Origin: Petaurus breviceps papuanus | Lineage: Eukaryota; Chordata; Mammalia; Diprotodontia; Petauridae | Length of the DNA stretch: 64,000 nt | Assembly (NCBI GenBank): GCA_028583685.1 | Contig: JAMXIF010000002.1 | Span: forward strand, 57,954,674 to 58,018,673 | Direction of reading: 5' to 3' | Part shown: piece by piece, positions 12,155 to 23,734 of the stretch | How the letters are laid out: the number at the start of each line of letters is the position of its first letter | How positions within the stretch are numbered: position 1 is the first letter of the stretch | The notes under the pieces: model-generated | Databases searched by the model: none | Told to the model about the DNA's origin: nothing | The model's input: only the letters and a program-made list of their open reading frames with translations | Translations under genes and position numbers: made by a program

Positions 12155-12611
12155 TTAAGAAGACATTAGATATAGTCATTAAGACATCATTATTTGTCAT
12201 CAGTGAGATGTGAAGGTAGATGGCCCCGAGGGTTGAGAAGAGATAATGTGAAAAGCAAGCAGAGGCACTAAGTGTAGACAGCATTGTCCAAAGAATTTGC
12301 ATGAGGCAGTAGCGATATGGGATAATAGCCAGAAGGAATGGTAGCATCTAGTGAGTTTATTTTTTTATTATTTTAGGATTGGAGAGATAATAGAGTCCTA
12401 GGAAGGAGATACGTGGTGCAATTGTAATCCTAGTGGGGTGGTAATGCTCTTCACCAAACATGTAATTCAGGTCAAGGTATTCTAGACATACATCTGGGTC
12501 ACTTGGCCCTTAGTTGTAGCTTTCCTCAAGTTTTTACAACTCCAACCAAGAAAGACACTTCTCGAGAAACTATACCCTAAGATCATATGAACCTAAAGAT
12601 AAAACTTTGAC

Positions 12612-12770
12612 CTTTGAAGACATTCATTTAAAATTCCTCATTTTATAGATGAGGAAATTGAGGCTCAGAAATTGTGGCAGTTGCCTAAATTAATGTAGGT
12701 AGATAACAGAGGTTGTGAACCCAAGTCCTCTGACTTCAAATCCAGTGCTCCTTCCATAAAGCCACTCTCT
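12612..12770 (-). mobile_element. MIR-related SINE
   Basis: Reverse copy: cctcattttatagatgagg, gaaattgaggctcagaa, gaacccaagtcctctgacttc, caaatccagtgctcc. The segments 12366-12611 and 12771-13639 on either side contain nothing I recognise. Confidence 0.7.
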
Positions 12771-13639
12771 GTTCATTCTTGGAATTGCATTATCATGATC
12801 ATGGCAAACCAAATACCATCCCCATTTGTTTTGTATCAATTGTTCCCAGGCTTGTTTGAGTGCAAAATGAAGAAATAGTTTCATACAACCTTAGCTCTGA
12901 TACCAAAGACCTGCATTTCAGTTACCAGATACTGTTGATTCTTATTAAGATACCAGAAATGTATTCTAATTCCCCAGAGTCTATCAGAATCTTTTCCCAG
13001 GAGCTCTAAAATATTCCTACTGAGAAAATAAGTATAATAGGGAGTTCTTCTGTGCCACTTAAATGTCCCTCCTTATTTCTGGATTTCTGTTGGGCTCTAA
13101 CCCCAGAACTGTGAATTGCTACCTCATTCTCTGACAAATTTATATCCCTGTCTTTGGAATTTGTCCTTGGCATTGCCTGTAGTCCCAAGGTAGGTGGTTA
13201 CATTTTCTACTTGTGGAGCAATGATCATGTCATGATCTGTACTTTTAAAACCAAAATCAATATAGACTCTGGCATGTATTTTCATCAGCCCTGAATATTC
13301 CTCATTTGCCCACTGCCTGAGATATAATTTCTTTGGCAAAATTACAGTCCTTCCTCTGGGCCTCCTGTCAATCACTAAACTGCACCTTCAGGTCTACAAA
13401 CCTAACTAAATCTTGTGTTCTCAAATATCCTGTTATATTTGTTCATTTGTTCCTTCTATTTAATTGAGGCTTTCTTCCTTGTGATCACAGAAATTTCCTA
13501 AAAAAGTTTCTATTCAGTAATCCTTCCCTTACAACAAAGAAAAAAATTATGTAGAACCAAATGCCACAATGACCCATCTGATGGTGTGTGCAACATTTCT
13601 CACCTATAATACCTTATGTGGTCAAGGAAAAGGTTACAT

Positions 13640-14320
13640 TTTTTCGTCTTTTCCTTGTGGCCAAGACTGACTGTTACAATTACAGAGAACTAACTTTGTA
13701 TTTTATTATTCTTTTCATTTATATTATTGTCATTGTATATATTTTAGTTCTTCTTACTTCCCTCTGCATGAGTTCATAAAGCTTGCCCATGTTTCTCTGA
13801 ATTCTTCATTTTTGTCATTTCTTATGTGGAAATAATATTAATACATGCATTTGTACACATGTATAATATATATCACATTTTTTTTCAGCAGTCCCCTGGT
13901 CAATTGTTACCCATTTTCTCTCCTGGGTTTTTCTTTTTTGACAGGGGAAGGGTGTGCCGCAAAACACATAGCTATGAATTTTCACAATACATGTTCTTTC
14001 TGACAAATTTTCTTGGGGGTACCTATTAGTACTCAGTACTTTGGGTCACTTTTAACTAATAATTCCAAATTATTTTCCAGAATAGAATAGCAATGTGTAG
14101 CTCTTTCAATACTGTATTTCTGAGACTTTCCAATGTTGACTCTATTTTTTGTTATATTTTGTTATTTGATGACTGAAAGTAAAACTTCAGAAAAATTTTT
14201 ATTTTCATGGATATCATTATTAGTAATTTGAAGTAATCTTTAATAATGTTGTGGACCATTTGGAAAATTTTTGAAAACTATTTTTTCACTCATTTTGAAT
14301 ACTGTTTATTGTGGAATACC
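13640..14320 (-). mobile_element. Old L1, ORF2 C-terminus and 3' region
   Basis: The reverse strand follows the marsupial L1 3' end: cttacttccctctgcatgag, catttcttatgtgg, then ccaaattattttccagaata, the complement of the tggagagcaatttgg block. Compared with the copies at 45856-46929 and 52110-53291 it is far more diverged, so it belongs to an older L1 wave. Confidence 0.6.
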
Positions 14321-15105
14321 TCTTGGTCAGTCTTATATTTTGTTACAGGTTGAGGAAACTCAGAACTAGAGAAATTCAGTGACTTGCTTAAGTGAAGATC
14401 TTTAAAAACCTAACAGGATTTTATATTTGATCCTGGAGATAGTATGGAGTTACTGGAATTGACAGGTGAGGGGACATAGGGGTGAAACATAGTCAAAACT
14501 TGCCTTTTAGGACGAGTATTCTGGGAAGATGGCAGAGTAGGTCAGAAATTTCCAAACTCCCAAGATTTTCCCCCACAAAAGAGATAAAACAGCACCTCAG
14601 GGTGAACAAAGTACAGGTAAAAATAAATAAGAATGGGCACTTGACCCAGGTCTTCCAGTGACAATTTGAGAAGACCAGAAGAAAAATTCCAGGACTAGGA
14701 GTAAATACCTCCAGGCTAGGATCCACTTTAGAAACAAGCAACAAGCCACTTAAACAAGCTGCAAGTCCTGGGGTTAGTTGGTTTGAGAGCCTGCCTCTGC
14801 CCCAGCCACAGGAACTTTTACATCTGGGATAGTGAGGGGAGTTGGGCATCTGAGCCCAAGAAGATCAAGGGAACATTGGCTGACCATGAACATCAGAACC
14901 AGCTGTGCTGCAAAGAGCATTGGAGTGAGAAGGAACCAGCTCAGGCTGGTAAGTGCAGAAGCAGTGGGGAAGAATGCCTCTGGCTATGGGCATGTACAGG
15001 AGGTTGGAGGTTTGGCTTTGGTTCAAGGCTAGAGGGGAGAATTGAAGATCTGGGGCAAGAGCCGGGCTAGAGGTGATTACAAAAATTAAGCTATTACCAC
15101 TAAAA

Positions 15106-16040
15106 ATGCACAGCAAAGAAGAATCCAACCATAAACAAACTAGTATGGGAGTAGAGAATACTGGGGTTCATCTTCAGAGGAGGATAATGAAGTAAAGAAA
15201 CCTCCAAAGAGTAATGTCAAATGGTCACCTGCCCAAAGAGAATTTATAGAAGATCTTAAGACTAAAAATCAAATGACAGAGATGGTGGAAAAACTAAAAA
15301 AAAAAAAAGAATAATCCAAGAAAAACAAGAATGTTATGAAAGGAGTGTCTACCAATTAGAAAATGAAATACAGAATCTTAAGGAAGAAAATGACACCTTG
15401 AAAATTAGAATTGGGCTAAGTGAAGCCAGTGAAATGATAAGAGATCAAGAAATAATTAAACAAAATATGAATAATAAAAAAAATAAAAGAGAAAGTGAAA
15501 CATCTTATAAGAAAAACAACAGATTTGGAGGATAGATCAAGAAGAGAAAACATAAAAATAATCAGACTCATTGAAAGTTAGGGTAAAAAAAAGGAATCTT
15601 GATACAATAAACAAGAAATGATTAAAGAAATTTCTCCTGAAGTGTTAGAACAAAGGGGGGGAAGTACAAATAGAAAAAATCCATTGATCACCACTTAAAA
15701 GAGATCCTATGAGGAAAGCTTATAGGAAAATTATAGTCAAATTCTGAGACCCCCAGCTCAAGGATAAAATATTAGAAGCAACACAAATAAAACAATTTAA
15801 ATATGATGGCATCATACAAGATCTAGCAGTGGAGACACTAAAGGATTGCAGGTCTTGGAACATTAAGACCTGGAATCAGGCTGAAAATATCATACCCAGC
15901 AAAATTAAGCATAATTCTGCATGAAAAAAAGGACATTTGATCAACTGTCAGAGTTTCAAGACTTTATTATAAAACAAAACAAAACAAACAAACCTGAATT
16001 TAATAGAAGATTTGACATAAAGGAGCCAAAAGAAATATAA
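15106..16040 (+). pseudogene. L1/HAL1 ORF1p (RNA-binding chaperone) remnant
   Basis: The start is taken at atgcacagcaaagaag, just after the leader. Frame pieces include a glutamate/lysine-rich coiled-coil stretch (ENEIQNLKEENDTLKIRIG), then TTDLEDRSRRENIKIIRL, the ORF1p RRM lead, and near the end ELSEFQDFIIK..., homologous to the C-terminal domain read at 18572-18760. Frameshifts, for example after about 15470, and internal stops break it. Identity of the family is firm; the exact ends are not. Confidence 0.75.
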
Positions 16041-16653
16041 GGTACGTTCCAAACACTGATTATAAGGGATTCAATAAGGGCAGACAGTTTCCTTTTAATA
16101 TATGCAAAAATGTATGTCTAATATTCTTATTAATAATTGGGTAGCTCATAAGAAAGATTGGGGAAAACCTTAGTATTATATGAATTTAAAAAGTAAAACC
16201 ATTTAGGAACAGCTATAAAGCATAATTTGTATTGGGATTTTATTTAATTCAAATGAGGTTCAAGAGGAAGAATTGATAAAGAGGAATTAGATGGGCAAGG
16301 AGGGCTGGTAGTTTTGTTAACCTATTTTCATCAGGAATGGGTATAAGAAGGAACAATACATATATATTTAGAAGAGTATAAAAGTCTTTTAAATTCAGAA
16401 GAAATAAAACAGGGGGATAGGGAGAGGGGAGAGGGTAAGGGAGGGATATTTAGAGAAGAAGGTGAAGGAATAAATAAAAAGGGGGTATAGAAGAGCATTT
16501 AGATTTATAGGAATGAGAGGATGGGGAGGTAGGCAAGTAATAGGAAGGCAAGATAGTGGGTAGAAGAAAAGTAGAGGAGGCAGGAGGGATAGGAAACAAG
16601 AGATATGCACAAACATAAAACAAAGATCAGGAGTAGAATTTGTTTGGGAAAGT

Positions 16654-16689
16654 ATGTGTGTGTGTGTGTGTGTATGTGTGTGTGTGTGT
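16654..16689. repeat. (TG)n microsatellite
   Basis: TG run with one TA interruption, inside the 3' region of the HAL1-like element. Confidence 0.95.
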
Positions 16690-17221
16690 CTATAGCTATA
16701 GAGAAACATATCCAAACATAGTTGTTAGTCTTCTTGGTGGGGGAGGAGGGAAGGGGAAAAAAGAACATAGCAGAGAACAAAAAAAAAACTTACAGAACAA
16801 CAACAACAACAAAAAACAACAAAAACAAACCTTCCCTTTAGGAAGATCCATTGTATAATTGAGTGGGGGATGGATTGAAGTGGGTAAAGATGAGGCAGGG
16901 AAACTACCTGGAAACTATTGCAAGAGACTGAGTGTGAGATGATGAGGGATTTCATAATGTGAAAAAAGGAGGGGGACCATATATGAGAGATGCTAACAAG
17001 AAAGCATCTAAAGGAGCTGGCAGGAGATTGGATGTGAGGAGGCAAGAGAGTGAGGATGACACCTAAGTTAGGATGTTGGATGACTGAGAGTATTGTGGTA
17101 CCTTCAACAACGATAAGGAAATTAGAAAGAGGGAAAGATAGTGAGTCCAGTTTTGGACATGTGAATTTAAGACGTCCAAGAGATATCCAGTTCAATAGGC
17201 ATTCAGAGATTCAATACTGGG

Positions 17222-17345
17222 GGTTTCCTTTTAAATCCTATATATTTTATTTTATGCATTTAAAAACATTATTATGTGAAGGGTCCAAAGGATTCACTAG
17301 GCTGCCAAAGGAGTATGTGATGCAAAAAGTGGTTAAGATTCCTTA
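17222..17345 (+). mobile_element. hAT-Charlie-like MITE, family B, copy 2 (3' part)
   Basis: It reads ttccttttaaatcctatata, tttatgcatttaaaaacatt, gggtccaaaggattcactagg, then aaaagtggttaagattcct, the family B terminus. The 5' terminus is absent. A short MIR-like fragment (cacctgggttcaaaccctgc) follows at 17350-17383. Confidence 0.75.
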
Positions 17346-18149
17346 CTCTTGAATCAAGTCACCTGGGTTCAAACCCTGCCACAAAAGGAATGTTCATACC
17401 AATATTTATCCAAGAACTATGTAACTCAAACTATAAAATATTCTTTGTAGAAATAAAGACAGATCTAAATTGAAGAAACATCAACTGTCCATGTACAGGC
17501 TTGAATACTTTTCACCTGTTATGTGAGAGAGAAATCAGTGAAGGAGATTAGGTACACACACAGTATATAGAAGAAAACCAACACAAAAGCATCATATTTT
17601 TTAAATCCCCAAACTGGGTTTAAAAAACTAGGGGAAGAACTTACTATGTGATCTTAAAAATGCAGCAAAAAGTAGGATACTGTCTGTCACAAATTACGTT
17701 TAGACTAATACCTCACATAATATACCAAGATATGGCTCCAGATGAATTAAATATTTAGTTATAAAAAGTCATTTCATAAACAAATTATAGGAGCAAGGAA
17801 GAAATTACATTTCAAATTTAAGGACATGGGATGAGTTCATGAGTATACAAGCCACAAAAAGAATCACACAGGATAAAATGGGCATTTTTAATTATAAAAT
17901 TAAAGTTTTTGCTTAAACAAATGTAAAGTAGTTAAATATTAGAAAGGAAACAGTTCAATTGGAAAATATTTCCAGGATGTTTCTCGGGTAAGGCATAATT
18001 TCTAAGATATATAAGGAACTGATTCATATTTATAGGATGAAGAACTGTTTTCAAATAAACAAATTGAGTACTTTAATAGGCAGTTTTGAAGGGAGAAATA
18101 CAAGCTATCCTCAATCAAATTTTTAAAAATGTCCTAATAATTGGAGAAA

Positions 18150-20350
18150 ACAAAGCAGCTTTGAGAGAGGTTGACCCATTCCCTTTTGCCTTCCTATTAT
18201 TCCCCTCCATTGTAACCATTTACCCTTGCCTCTTCTATATGAGATAGTTTACCCCATTCTGTCTCTCTCCATCTCCTCTCATTATATTCTGCTTTCACCT
18301 CTTAATTTCACCTTTTAAGTATCATCCCTTCCTATTAAATTGGTCCTGTGCCCTCTATCTATATATACCTGTAAACATATATACACACATTCACATATGT
18401 ATTCATATGCCCATATAACCTCATATATAGACATCTATATTATTCTATTCCCTTCAACGATTTTCATACTGAGAAAAGTTTTATCAGTTACAATTATTGT
18501 TTCTCCATGTAGGAATGTTAATAGTTTAACTTTGATAAGTTCCTTATGATTTCTTTTCCCTGTTTACCTTCTCATGCTTCTCTTGCTTCTTGTATCTGAA
18601 TGTCCAATTTTCTATTCAACTCTGGTTTTTTGAGCAAGAATGCTTGAAAGTCTTCTATTTCACTGAATGACTGTATTTTCCCCTGAAACATGATACTCAG
18701 TTTTGCTGGGTAAGTGATTCTTGGTTTTAATCCCAGCTCCTTTGCCCTCTGGAATATCATATTCCAAGCCCTTTGATCCCTCAGTGTAGAAGCTACCAGA
18801 TCCTGGGTTATCCTGATTGTGTTTCCACAATATTCAAATTGTTACTTCCTGGCTGCTTGTAATATTTTCACCTTAATCTGAGAATTCCAGAACCTGGCTA
18901 TAACATTCCTAGGAATTTTCTTTTGGGGATCTTTTTTCAGGAGGTGATCGGTGGATTCTTTCAACCTCTCTTTTGCCCTCTGGTTCTAGAACATCAGGGC
19001 AGTTTTCTTTGAGAACTTCCTGGAAGATGATTTCTAGGTTCTTACTTTGACCATGGCTTTCAGGGAGTCCAATAATTTTTAAATTATCTCTTCTGGATCT
19101 ATTTACCAGGTCAGTGGTTTTTCCCATGAGATATTTCACATTGCTTTCTATTCTTTCATTTATTTGCATCTGTTTAACAGCATCTTGCTTTTTCATAAAG
19201 TCATTAGCTTCCATTTACTCCAATCTAATTCTGAAGTAATGATTCTCCTCAGTGAGCTTTTAAGATTCTTTTTCCATCTGGCAAATTTGGCTTTTTAAGG
19301 CATTCTTCTCTCATTGTCTTTTTGAGCCTCTTTTGCCAATTGAGTTAGTCTATTTTTTAAGGCATTATTTTCCTCCATCAGGCTGTTGATCCTCATTTCA
19401 TAATTTTCTTGCATAGTTTTAATTTCTCTTCCCAATTTTTCCTCTACTTCTCTTATCTCCTTCTTAAGGTCCTCTATGGACTGTAACCAGCTCGTATTTT
19501 CCTTTGAAGCTTTTGGTGAAGGAGTTCTGACTTCACTGTCTTCCTCCTATTCCATGCTTTGATCCTTTTTGTCCCCAAAATAGGAGTCTAATGTTGGAAT
19601 CTTCTGTTGGCTTTGTTTTCTTTGCCTGGTCATGTCACCCCTCAGTCACTTGACCCCTGAGCTTTTTGCCACAGTAGGACTCTGCCACCAGAAAGGGGAG
19701 CTTTTGTTCAAAACGCTAGGGGTTTCTCAGCTGCTGGAGTTATTAAATGGGTGCCCTCTCTGAGGCCTTCAGATGCTCTGGCAAGCTGTACACATACCCC
19801 AGGACCTCCACACTAGACTGCAATCCAGATCCAAGCAGGTTAAAGCAAGAGCAGTTACCCCTCAGACTGATCGCTTGGTCCCCCTACACTCTGCAGGCCA
19901 GGAGCTGAAGCTGACACATGGCGCTGAGTGGCTGTGCCAGGCATCTCAGTGCCTTCTCGCCCAAGGGACAAAAGCCAACATATTCCCACTTACTGGGTCC
20001 CAAAGTCCAGACTGCACTGACCTCTCACTTTGTCCTTTGCATATATGTGTTGATAATTCTGGAAACGGCCACAGCTGGTGCTGATTTAGAGTCTCTCTGG
20101 CCAGAGGCTGGTCAGACCTGCCCTGGGGCTAAAACCTTGGCTCGCGCACCTGGGCTCAACTCCCAGAGCACTGTGCTGGCTGATTCCTGCCATCTTGCAG
20201 GGCTGTCCTCAGTGGGAGGTTAGCTTATCTGTGTCATTTTATGGGTTCTGCAGCTCCAAAGTTTGTTTAGAGTCCCCTTTTTACATTGATTGGGGAAGGT
20301 GGAAGCCGGAGCCCCTTGGAGGTCCTGCTTGTACTCCGTCACCTAGAATT
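18150..20350 (-). mobile_element. L1/HAL1 5' half, reverse, nested in an older L1
   Basis: Reading the reverse strand: a GC-richer leader of about 700 bases (20350-19634), an ORF1 remnant (19633-18572), then about 420 bases of post-ORF1 sequence with a TA-rich patch near 18360-18440. No ORF2 and no poly(A) are found. No target duplication is seen and host sequence is lost at the site, so deletion has altered the ends. A perfect 11-bp inverted repeat (aatttcaacaa/ttgttgaaatt) marks the right junction near 20348-20374. Confidence 0.75.
18572..19633 (-). pseudogene. L1/HAL1 ORF1p remnant, about 350 codons
   Basis: The start is MTRQRKQSQQKIPTLDSYFG at 19633. A long coiled-coil follows, then TTDLVNRSRRDNLKIIGLPE, the ORF1p RRM motif, at about 19070-19130. 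The C-terminal domain has ITYPAKLSIMFQGKIQSFSE and IEDFQAFLLKKPELNRKLDI at 18572-18720. Length is near the usual ORF1p. A few stops and frame changes break it, for example near 19210, but the domain order is intact. It is the best-preserved coding remnant in the window. Confidence 0.85.
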
Positions 20351-20654
20351 TCAACAATTACATTGTTGAAATTTAATTGGTCCAACCATTTTGGAAAGCA
20401 ATTTGGAAATATGTCCAGAAGGTTATAAATTTATGCATCCCCTTTAACCCAGCTATATCACATCTAGGCATATTCCCCCAAAAGAAATCAAAGGAAGAGG
20501 AAAAGGATCTACATGCACAATAAACATTGTTAATAACTATTTTCATGGGAGCCAAAATCAGAAATGAAGGGACTGTCCTCTTTTGTAATGGTTAAAGAAA
20601 TGTGTTGTATGAATTTGATAGAATACCACTGGGCCATAAAAAAATGATTTGGTA

Positions 20655-20765
20655 GGATCCATGTAGATTAGCTTAGTGGAATGAGCACTGGATTTGAAGT
20701 CAGATGACTCAAACTCACAACTCAGCCCTGCCACCCACCATCCACATTTAAAATCTTCTAGAATT
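20655..20765 (+). mobile_element. MIR-like SINE remnant
   Basis: cttagtggaatgagcactgg and gaagtcagatgactcaaactc resemble a SINE head. The rest is too diverged to follow. Confidence 0.4.
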
Positions 20766-20959
20766 CTGATCAATGCAAAGATAGACAAGGAGCCCCCGAG
20801 AGTGATTGGGAAATAGCATTATACTAATCTGTCAGTTTCTCATATCTCCTCAGTATGTACTTCCCCTCTGCTTGGGCCCTATGATGGGAGGGCAGAGTCA
20901 AGAGATCCAGGGTCTCTTTTAAATAGGGAGTTCAGCACAGATTTTCTTCCCATTTCCCA

Positions 20960-21115
20960 TCAGCTACCCTACTTTAGGACTTCTCTGGAACTCCTGGCCC
21001 TATTCTTACACTACATTGTCTTCTCCCATTAGATGGTAAGTTCTTTGGAAATCAGGGACTATCATTTTTTAAAATTGGTGTTTGTCTCCTCAGAGCTTAG
21101 TACTATGACTATATA
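20960..21115 (+). mobile_element. L2 LINE, 3' end
   Basis: cattagatggtaagttctttgg, aaatcagggactatcatttt and cagagcttagtactatgac are the L2 terminal block. Confidence 0.55.
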
Positions 21116-22165
21116 CTGTATTTTTCAGGTTTCTTTTTTTTTTAATTTGCAAAGTGGGGGACACAATAATTAGAGTAACAGATTAAAAAAACTAGTTACC
21201 TTGTAATTTGAAAAATAAAATAAACTATAACATTTTTAAACTTAAAAAAATATCCTGCAACAGATAACACTTTCATGAATTTGGGTAGATCATTTAGCTT
21301 CCACTACCCCACAGAAAATCCTCTAACACTATCAGGTAAAAAAGATTTGCTTATTCTTAGAAGGATTTTAAAGACCTGAAACAATTATGAATCCACCCCA
21401 AAATCATATTTCAAAATAAAACAATGCTCTACTCTCTGATTCTAAAGGGTTGTAAATCCACATTGGAGTCAGAACCTGAAATTTATCCCATTATCAACCC
21501 CCCAAAAATAACACCTCTCATCTCTTTTAAGCCTGAAGCTCTCCCATACATATACAGCCTTAGATAGTAACCAGAAACCTATTACATTGTACTCAGTATA
21601 TAATTCATAGATGGTGCTCCAAATATTTAAAAACAAAACAAAACAAAACCTTAGGCAGAGTTCCTTGTTTTAGAATTAAACAATCCTTCCTTATCCTGAT
21701 AGTTATACCTTTGGAATTCATACTGACTGTTACTATTACTACCATCTATTTTCATGTCAGTAAGTATTCCGCCCAAGTTCTGCAATTTTACTGCCTTTAA
21801 TCTTTCCTTATAAGTTCATCCTTCATCACAGCTGGAGCCATTGAAGAATACAATCGTCAAAGAATGAGGGGGCTGAGAACCAGATTCCAAGAAACACAAA
21901 AACAGCATTTGCTATTTGGGCTTGGGTTTGGATGCTTTTCACCCTTTATGTGGGTTTCCTTTAATTCCTTTGGTGTTATTCTTGTTGGGGTGGGCTACAG
22001 AGTGGGAGACATGGTTTCTGGCAATGCAGGATGAACAGATTCAAAATTATGAAAAGTAGCCTTTTAGGTAAGCATATGAGCTGCCTTATGTCTCACCTAT
22101 GACTCTGAGATGGGATCTGTAAAGGCACACCCCATTTCCCCCAAAGCAATTAAGTACCATATATT
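21116..22165. other. Mostly unrecognised sequence
   Basis: A tail-like ttgtaatttgaaaaataaaataaac at 21200-21226 could be the end of an L1. Otherwise I see nothing. Confidence 0.35.
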
Positions 22166-22168
22166 TCG

Positions 22169-22170
<2 letters not shown>

Positions 22171-22241
<71 letters not shown>
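22171..22241. repeat. (GA)n microsatellite, about 70 bases
   Basis: A pure AG/GA run with no interruptions. Confidence 0.98.
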
Positions 22242-22244
<3 letters not shown>

Positions 22245-23150
22245 AACATGTACAAGAGGCACATGATGGCTGCTGTTCATTTTATCTCCACACTTTACAT
22301 TAAGTACCATAAATCCTGGTTTCACTCAGAGACAAATTGTCACACTACAGCTGTACAGTCTCATGGGGGTATATATACAAACCCCTCTTTGAAAAGGAAA
22401 CACAGGCCTGATTAAGACAAATAGAATCTTTGTTGGGCTAAAAGTTATTTTTTTTTAAGTTTCCTTCACATAAAATGTGGGCGGCTGAAAGATTCATGTC
22501 ATGGATAATTTATATGCAAAAATATTTATAATTATTAATATAAGATGGAAAGTGGTGAGTTTTTAGCAGCCACAGGAATGTAAAACTCATGTGTTGTTTT
22601 AACACACAACAACCCAGGGTGCTGAACATACGGAAATTCTGGTGAGAAAAGAATGAATAATGAATTCCCTTAAAAAGGCAGAAAGAAAAGTCAAATCAAG
22701 TTGCAAAGAGAAGTTAATTGTATTAAAAATAGCTTACTCCACTATTCAACTATTTATAAGGTGAGTACATTGTTTGTCATTTTATTCATTTTAGCTAACA
22801 CCTACTGTAGTTACCTTTACCTCTGCTTACCACTTTTAGTACTACCAACATCATTAGGAAGGCATTGTTTTATATAAGTGGATGTCCCAGATGACCAAAG
22901 TTTGTTCCTTTGAATACTAAGACTGCTTAAATGAGGACTGTTTTTAATAGATGATTTTCAAGACTATACTATACAATTTTCTATCTTAAGTAGGAGTTAC
23001 TGAACAAAACATTTTATTGATGACTCAAGATCATCATTGTTAATGACGCACACTTTCCAATACACATGAGCATGTCATATAGAGAAAAGAAAAGGAGGAT
23101 TTTTTTTTCTGGGGGGAAGCAAAACAAACAAAAAATTAGATCACCTTTGT
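22245..23150. other. No recognisable feature
   Basis: AT-rich, with no family or exon that I can name. Confidence 0.4.
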
Positions 23151-23170
23151 ATTAAGAATAGGGGGCTATT

Positions 23171-23466
23171 TTTTTTAAAGAAATTGGGGTTGAGTAACTT
23201 GCTTAAGGTTACACGGCTAGTTATTTCTGGGTGTGGTGCTAAGTATCTGAGACCGGATTCAATCCCAGGTCATCCCGACTCTGGGGCCAGTGCTTTTACT
23301 TGCTGAGCCATCTGGCTGCCCCTAAGCAATTGGGGTTAAGTAACTTGCAAGGTTACACAGCCAGGTGTTTCTGGGTGGGTGCTAAGTGTCTAAGGCCAGA
23401 TTTGATCCCCAGGTTATCCTGACACTGGGGCCTGTGCTCTTACTCACTGTGCTACCTGGCTGCTCC
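23171..23466 (-). mobile_element. Head-to-tail SINE dimer
   Basis: Two reverse units of the same marsupial SINE subfamily, each with ttggggttaagtaacttgc, a ctgggtg-containing insert, gctaagt..tctgag/aaggc and a gccatctggctgcc or gctacctggctgctcc head. Unit 1 is about 23171-23322 and unit 2 about 23323-23466. A single perfect 17-bp duplication aagaatagggggctatt (23154-23170, 23467-23483) brackets both, and none separates them, so they inserted as one molecule. Confidence 0.9.
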
Positions 23467-23479
23467 AAGAATAGGGGGC

Positions 23480-23483
<4 letters not shown>

Positions 23484-23522
<39 letters not shown>
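23484..23522. repeat. (CA)n microsatellite
   Basis: A pure AC run that begins at the base after the SINE's right target duplication. Confidence 0.97.
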
Positions 23523-23525
<3 letters not shown>

Positions 23526-23734
23526 TTTCTCTTCCCAGATATGTTTAACAGTCCTCTATTGTATATGCAAAGACATATACAAATATGTGTGTATGAATAT
23601 ACATGTGTTTCTATGTATATGTACATATGTTCAGTTGCATATTGGGAGACAAGCAGCTATAGGGTTATTTCATATGCGGTTTAGTAGTATGATCACTTAA
23701 TGATAATTTACAATCATCAGATATCTTCCTTACT

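Larger units (their letters stand above)
10583..12365 (-). mobile_element. L2 LINE, about 1.5 kb, interrupted
   Basis: Reverse L2. The 3' end is caatcaacaagtatttattaagg at the left, then gcattcctggcatggg, aaaatcactttggtggc, gcaatagtccagatga, tgattggatatttgtgg, ttttggacattttaaatttg and the RT region around 12000. A TA-rich expansion (11225-11315) and a SINE (11427-11677) interrupt it. Further RT coding upstream is not visible. Confidence 0.8.
14513..16828 (+). mobile_element. Complete HAL1-like (ORF1-only) LINE
   Basis: It starts cgagtattctgggaagatgg, the marsupial L1/HAL1 5' end, followed by a leader of about 590 bases, an ORF1 remnant (15106-16040), a purine-rich 3' region with a (TG)n tract, and an A-rich (CAA)n tail at 16775-16828. 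There is no ORF2. The flanks 14498-14512 and 16829-16843 match at 12 of 15 bases and rejoin an L2 without loss, so the element is bounded at both ends. Half-L1 elements are known mammalian LINEs that carry ORF1 and borrow the enzyme of L1. Confidence 0.8.
14395..17221 (-). mobile_element. L2 LINE split by a HAL1-like element
   Basis: The left part (14395-14512) reads ttttatatttgatcctggagatag...cttgccttttagga. The right part (16844-17221) continues agatccattgtataattgag, gaggcagggaaactacctgg, aggatgacacctaagttagg and gttttggacatgtgaattta. Joined, they form one colinear reverse L2. The gap is exactly the 14513-16828 insertion. Confidence 0.8.
17384..20650 (+). mobile_element. Older L1 ORF2, interrupted host element
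   Basis: The left part (about 17384-18145) follows marsupial L1 ORF2: accaagatatggctccagatg, ttcataaacaaattataggagcaagg, aaacagttcaattggaaaat, tatataaggaactgattcatatttatagg. The right part (20356-20650) resumes at tacattgttg...ggtccaaccattttggaaagcaatttgg and runs to the ORF2 C-terminus. About 170 bases of the consensus are missing between the parts. The reverse element at 18150-20350 lies in the gap. Confidence 0.7.

Noticed and set aside
16395-17195. Reverse open frames of 91-156 codons
   Set aside because: They overlap on several frames, cross a (TG)n tract and the L2/HAL1 junction, and consist of low-complexity Ser/Leu/Pro/Phe or Thr-His runs typical of purine-rich DNA read backwards.
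17384-20650. A single L1 with a twin-priming inversion
   Set aside because: Twin priming would put the inverted part at the 5' edge of the insertion. Here forward ORF2 lies on both sides of the inverted part, so nesting with deletion fits better.
22086-22415. Open frames of 79 and 101 codons with Arg-Glu or Ser-Leu runs
   Set aside because: They are the (GA)n microsatellite translated. The same applies to the frames at 26174-26429 and, for CA and TG tracts, 23386-23700 and 49334-49670.
23467-23523. Short tandem array suggestive of a CRISPR-like repeat
   Set aside because: It is a dinucleotide microsatellite with no spacers, and the context is a vertebrate nuclear genome.
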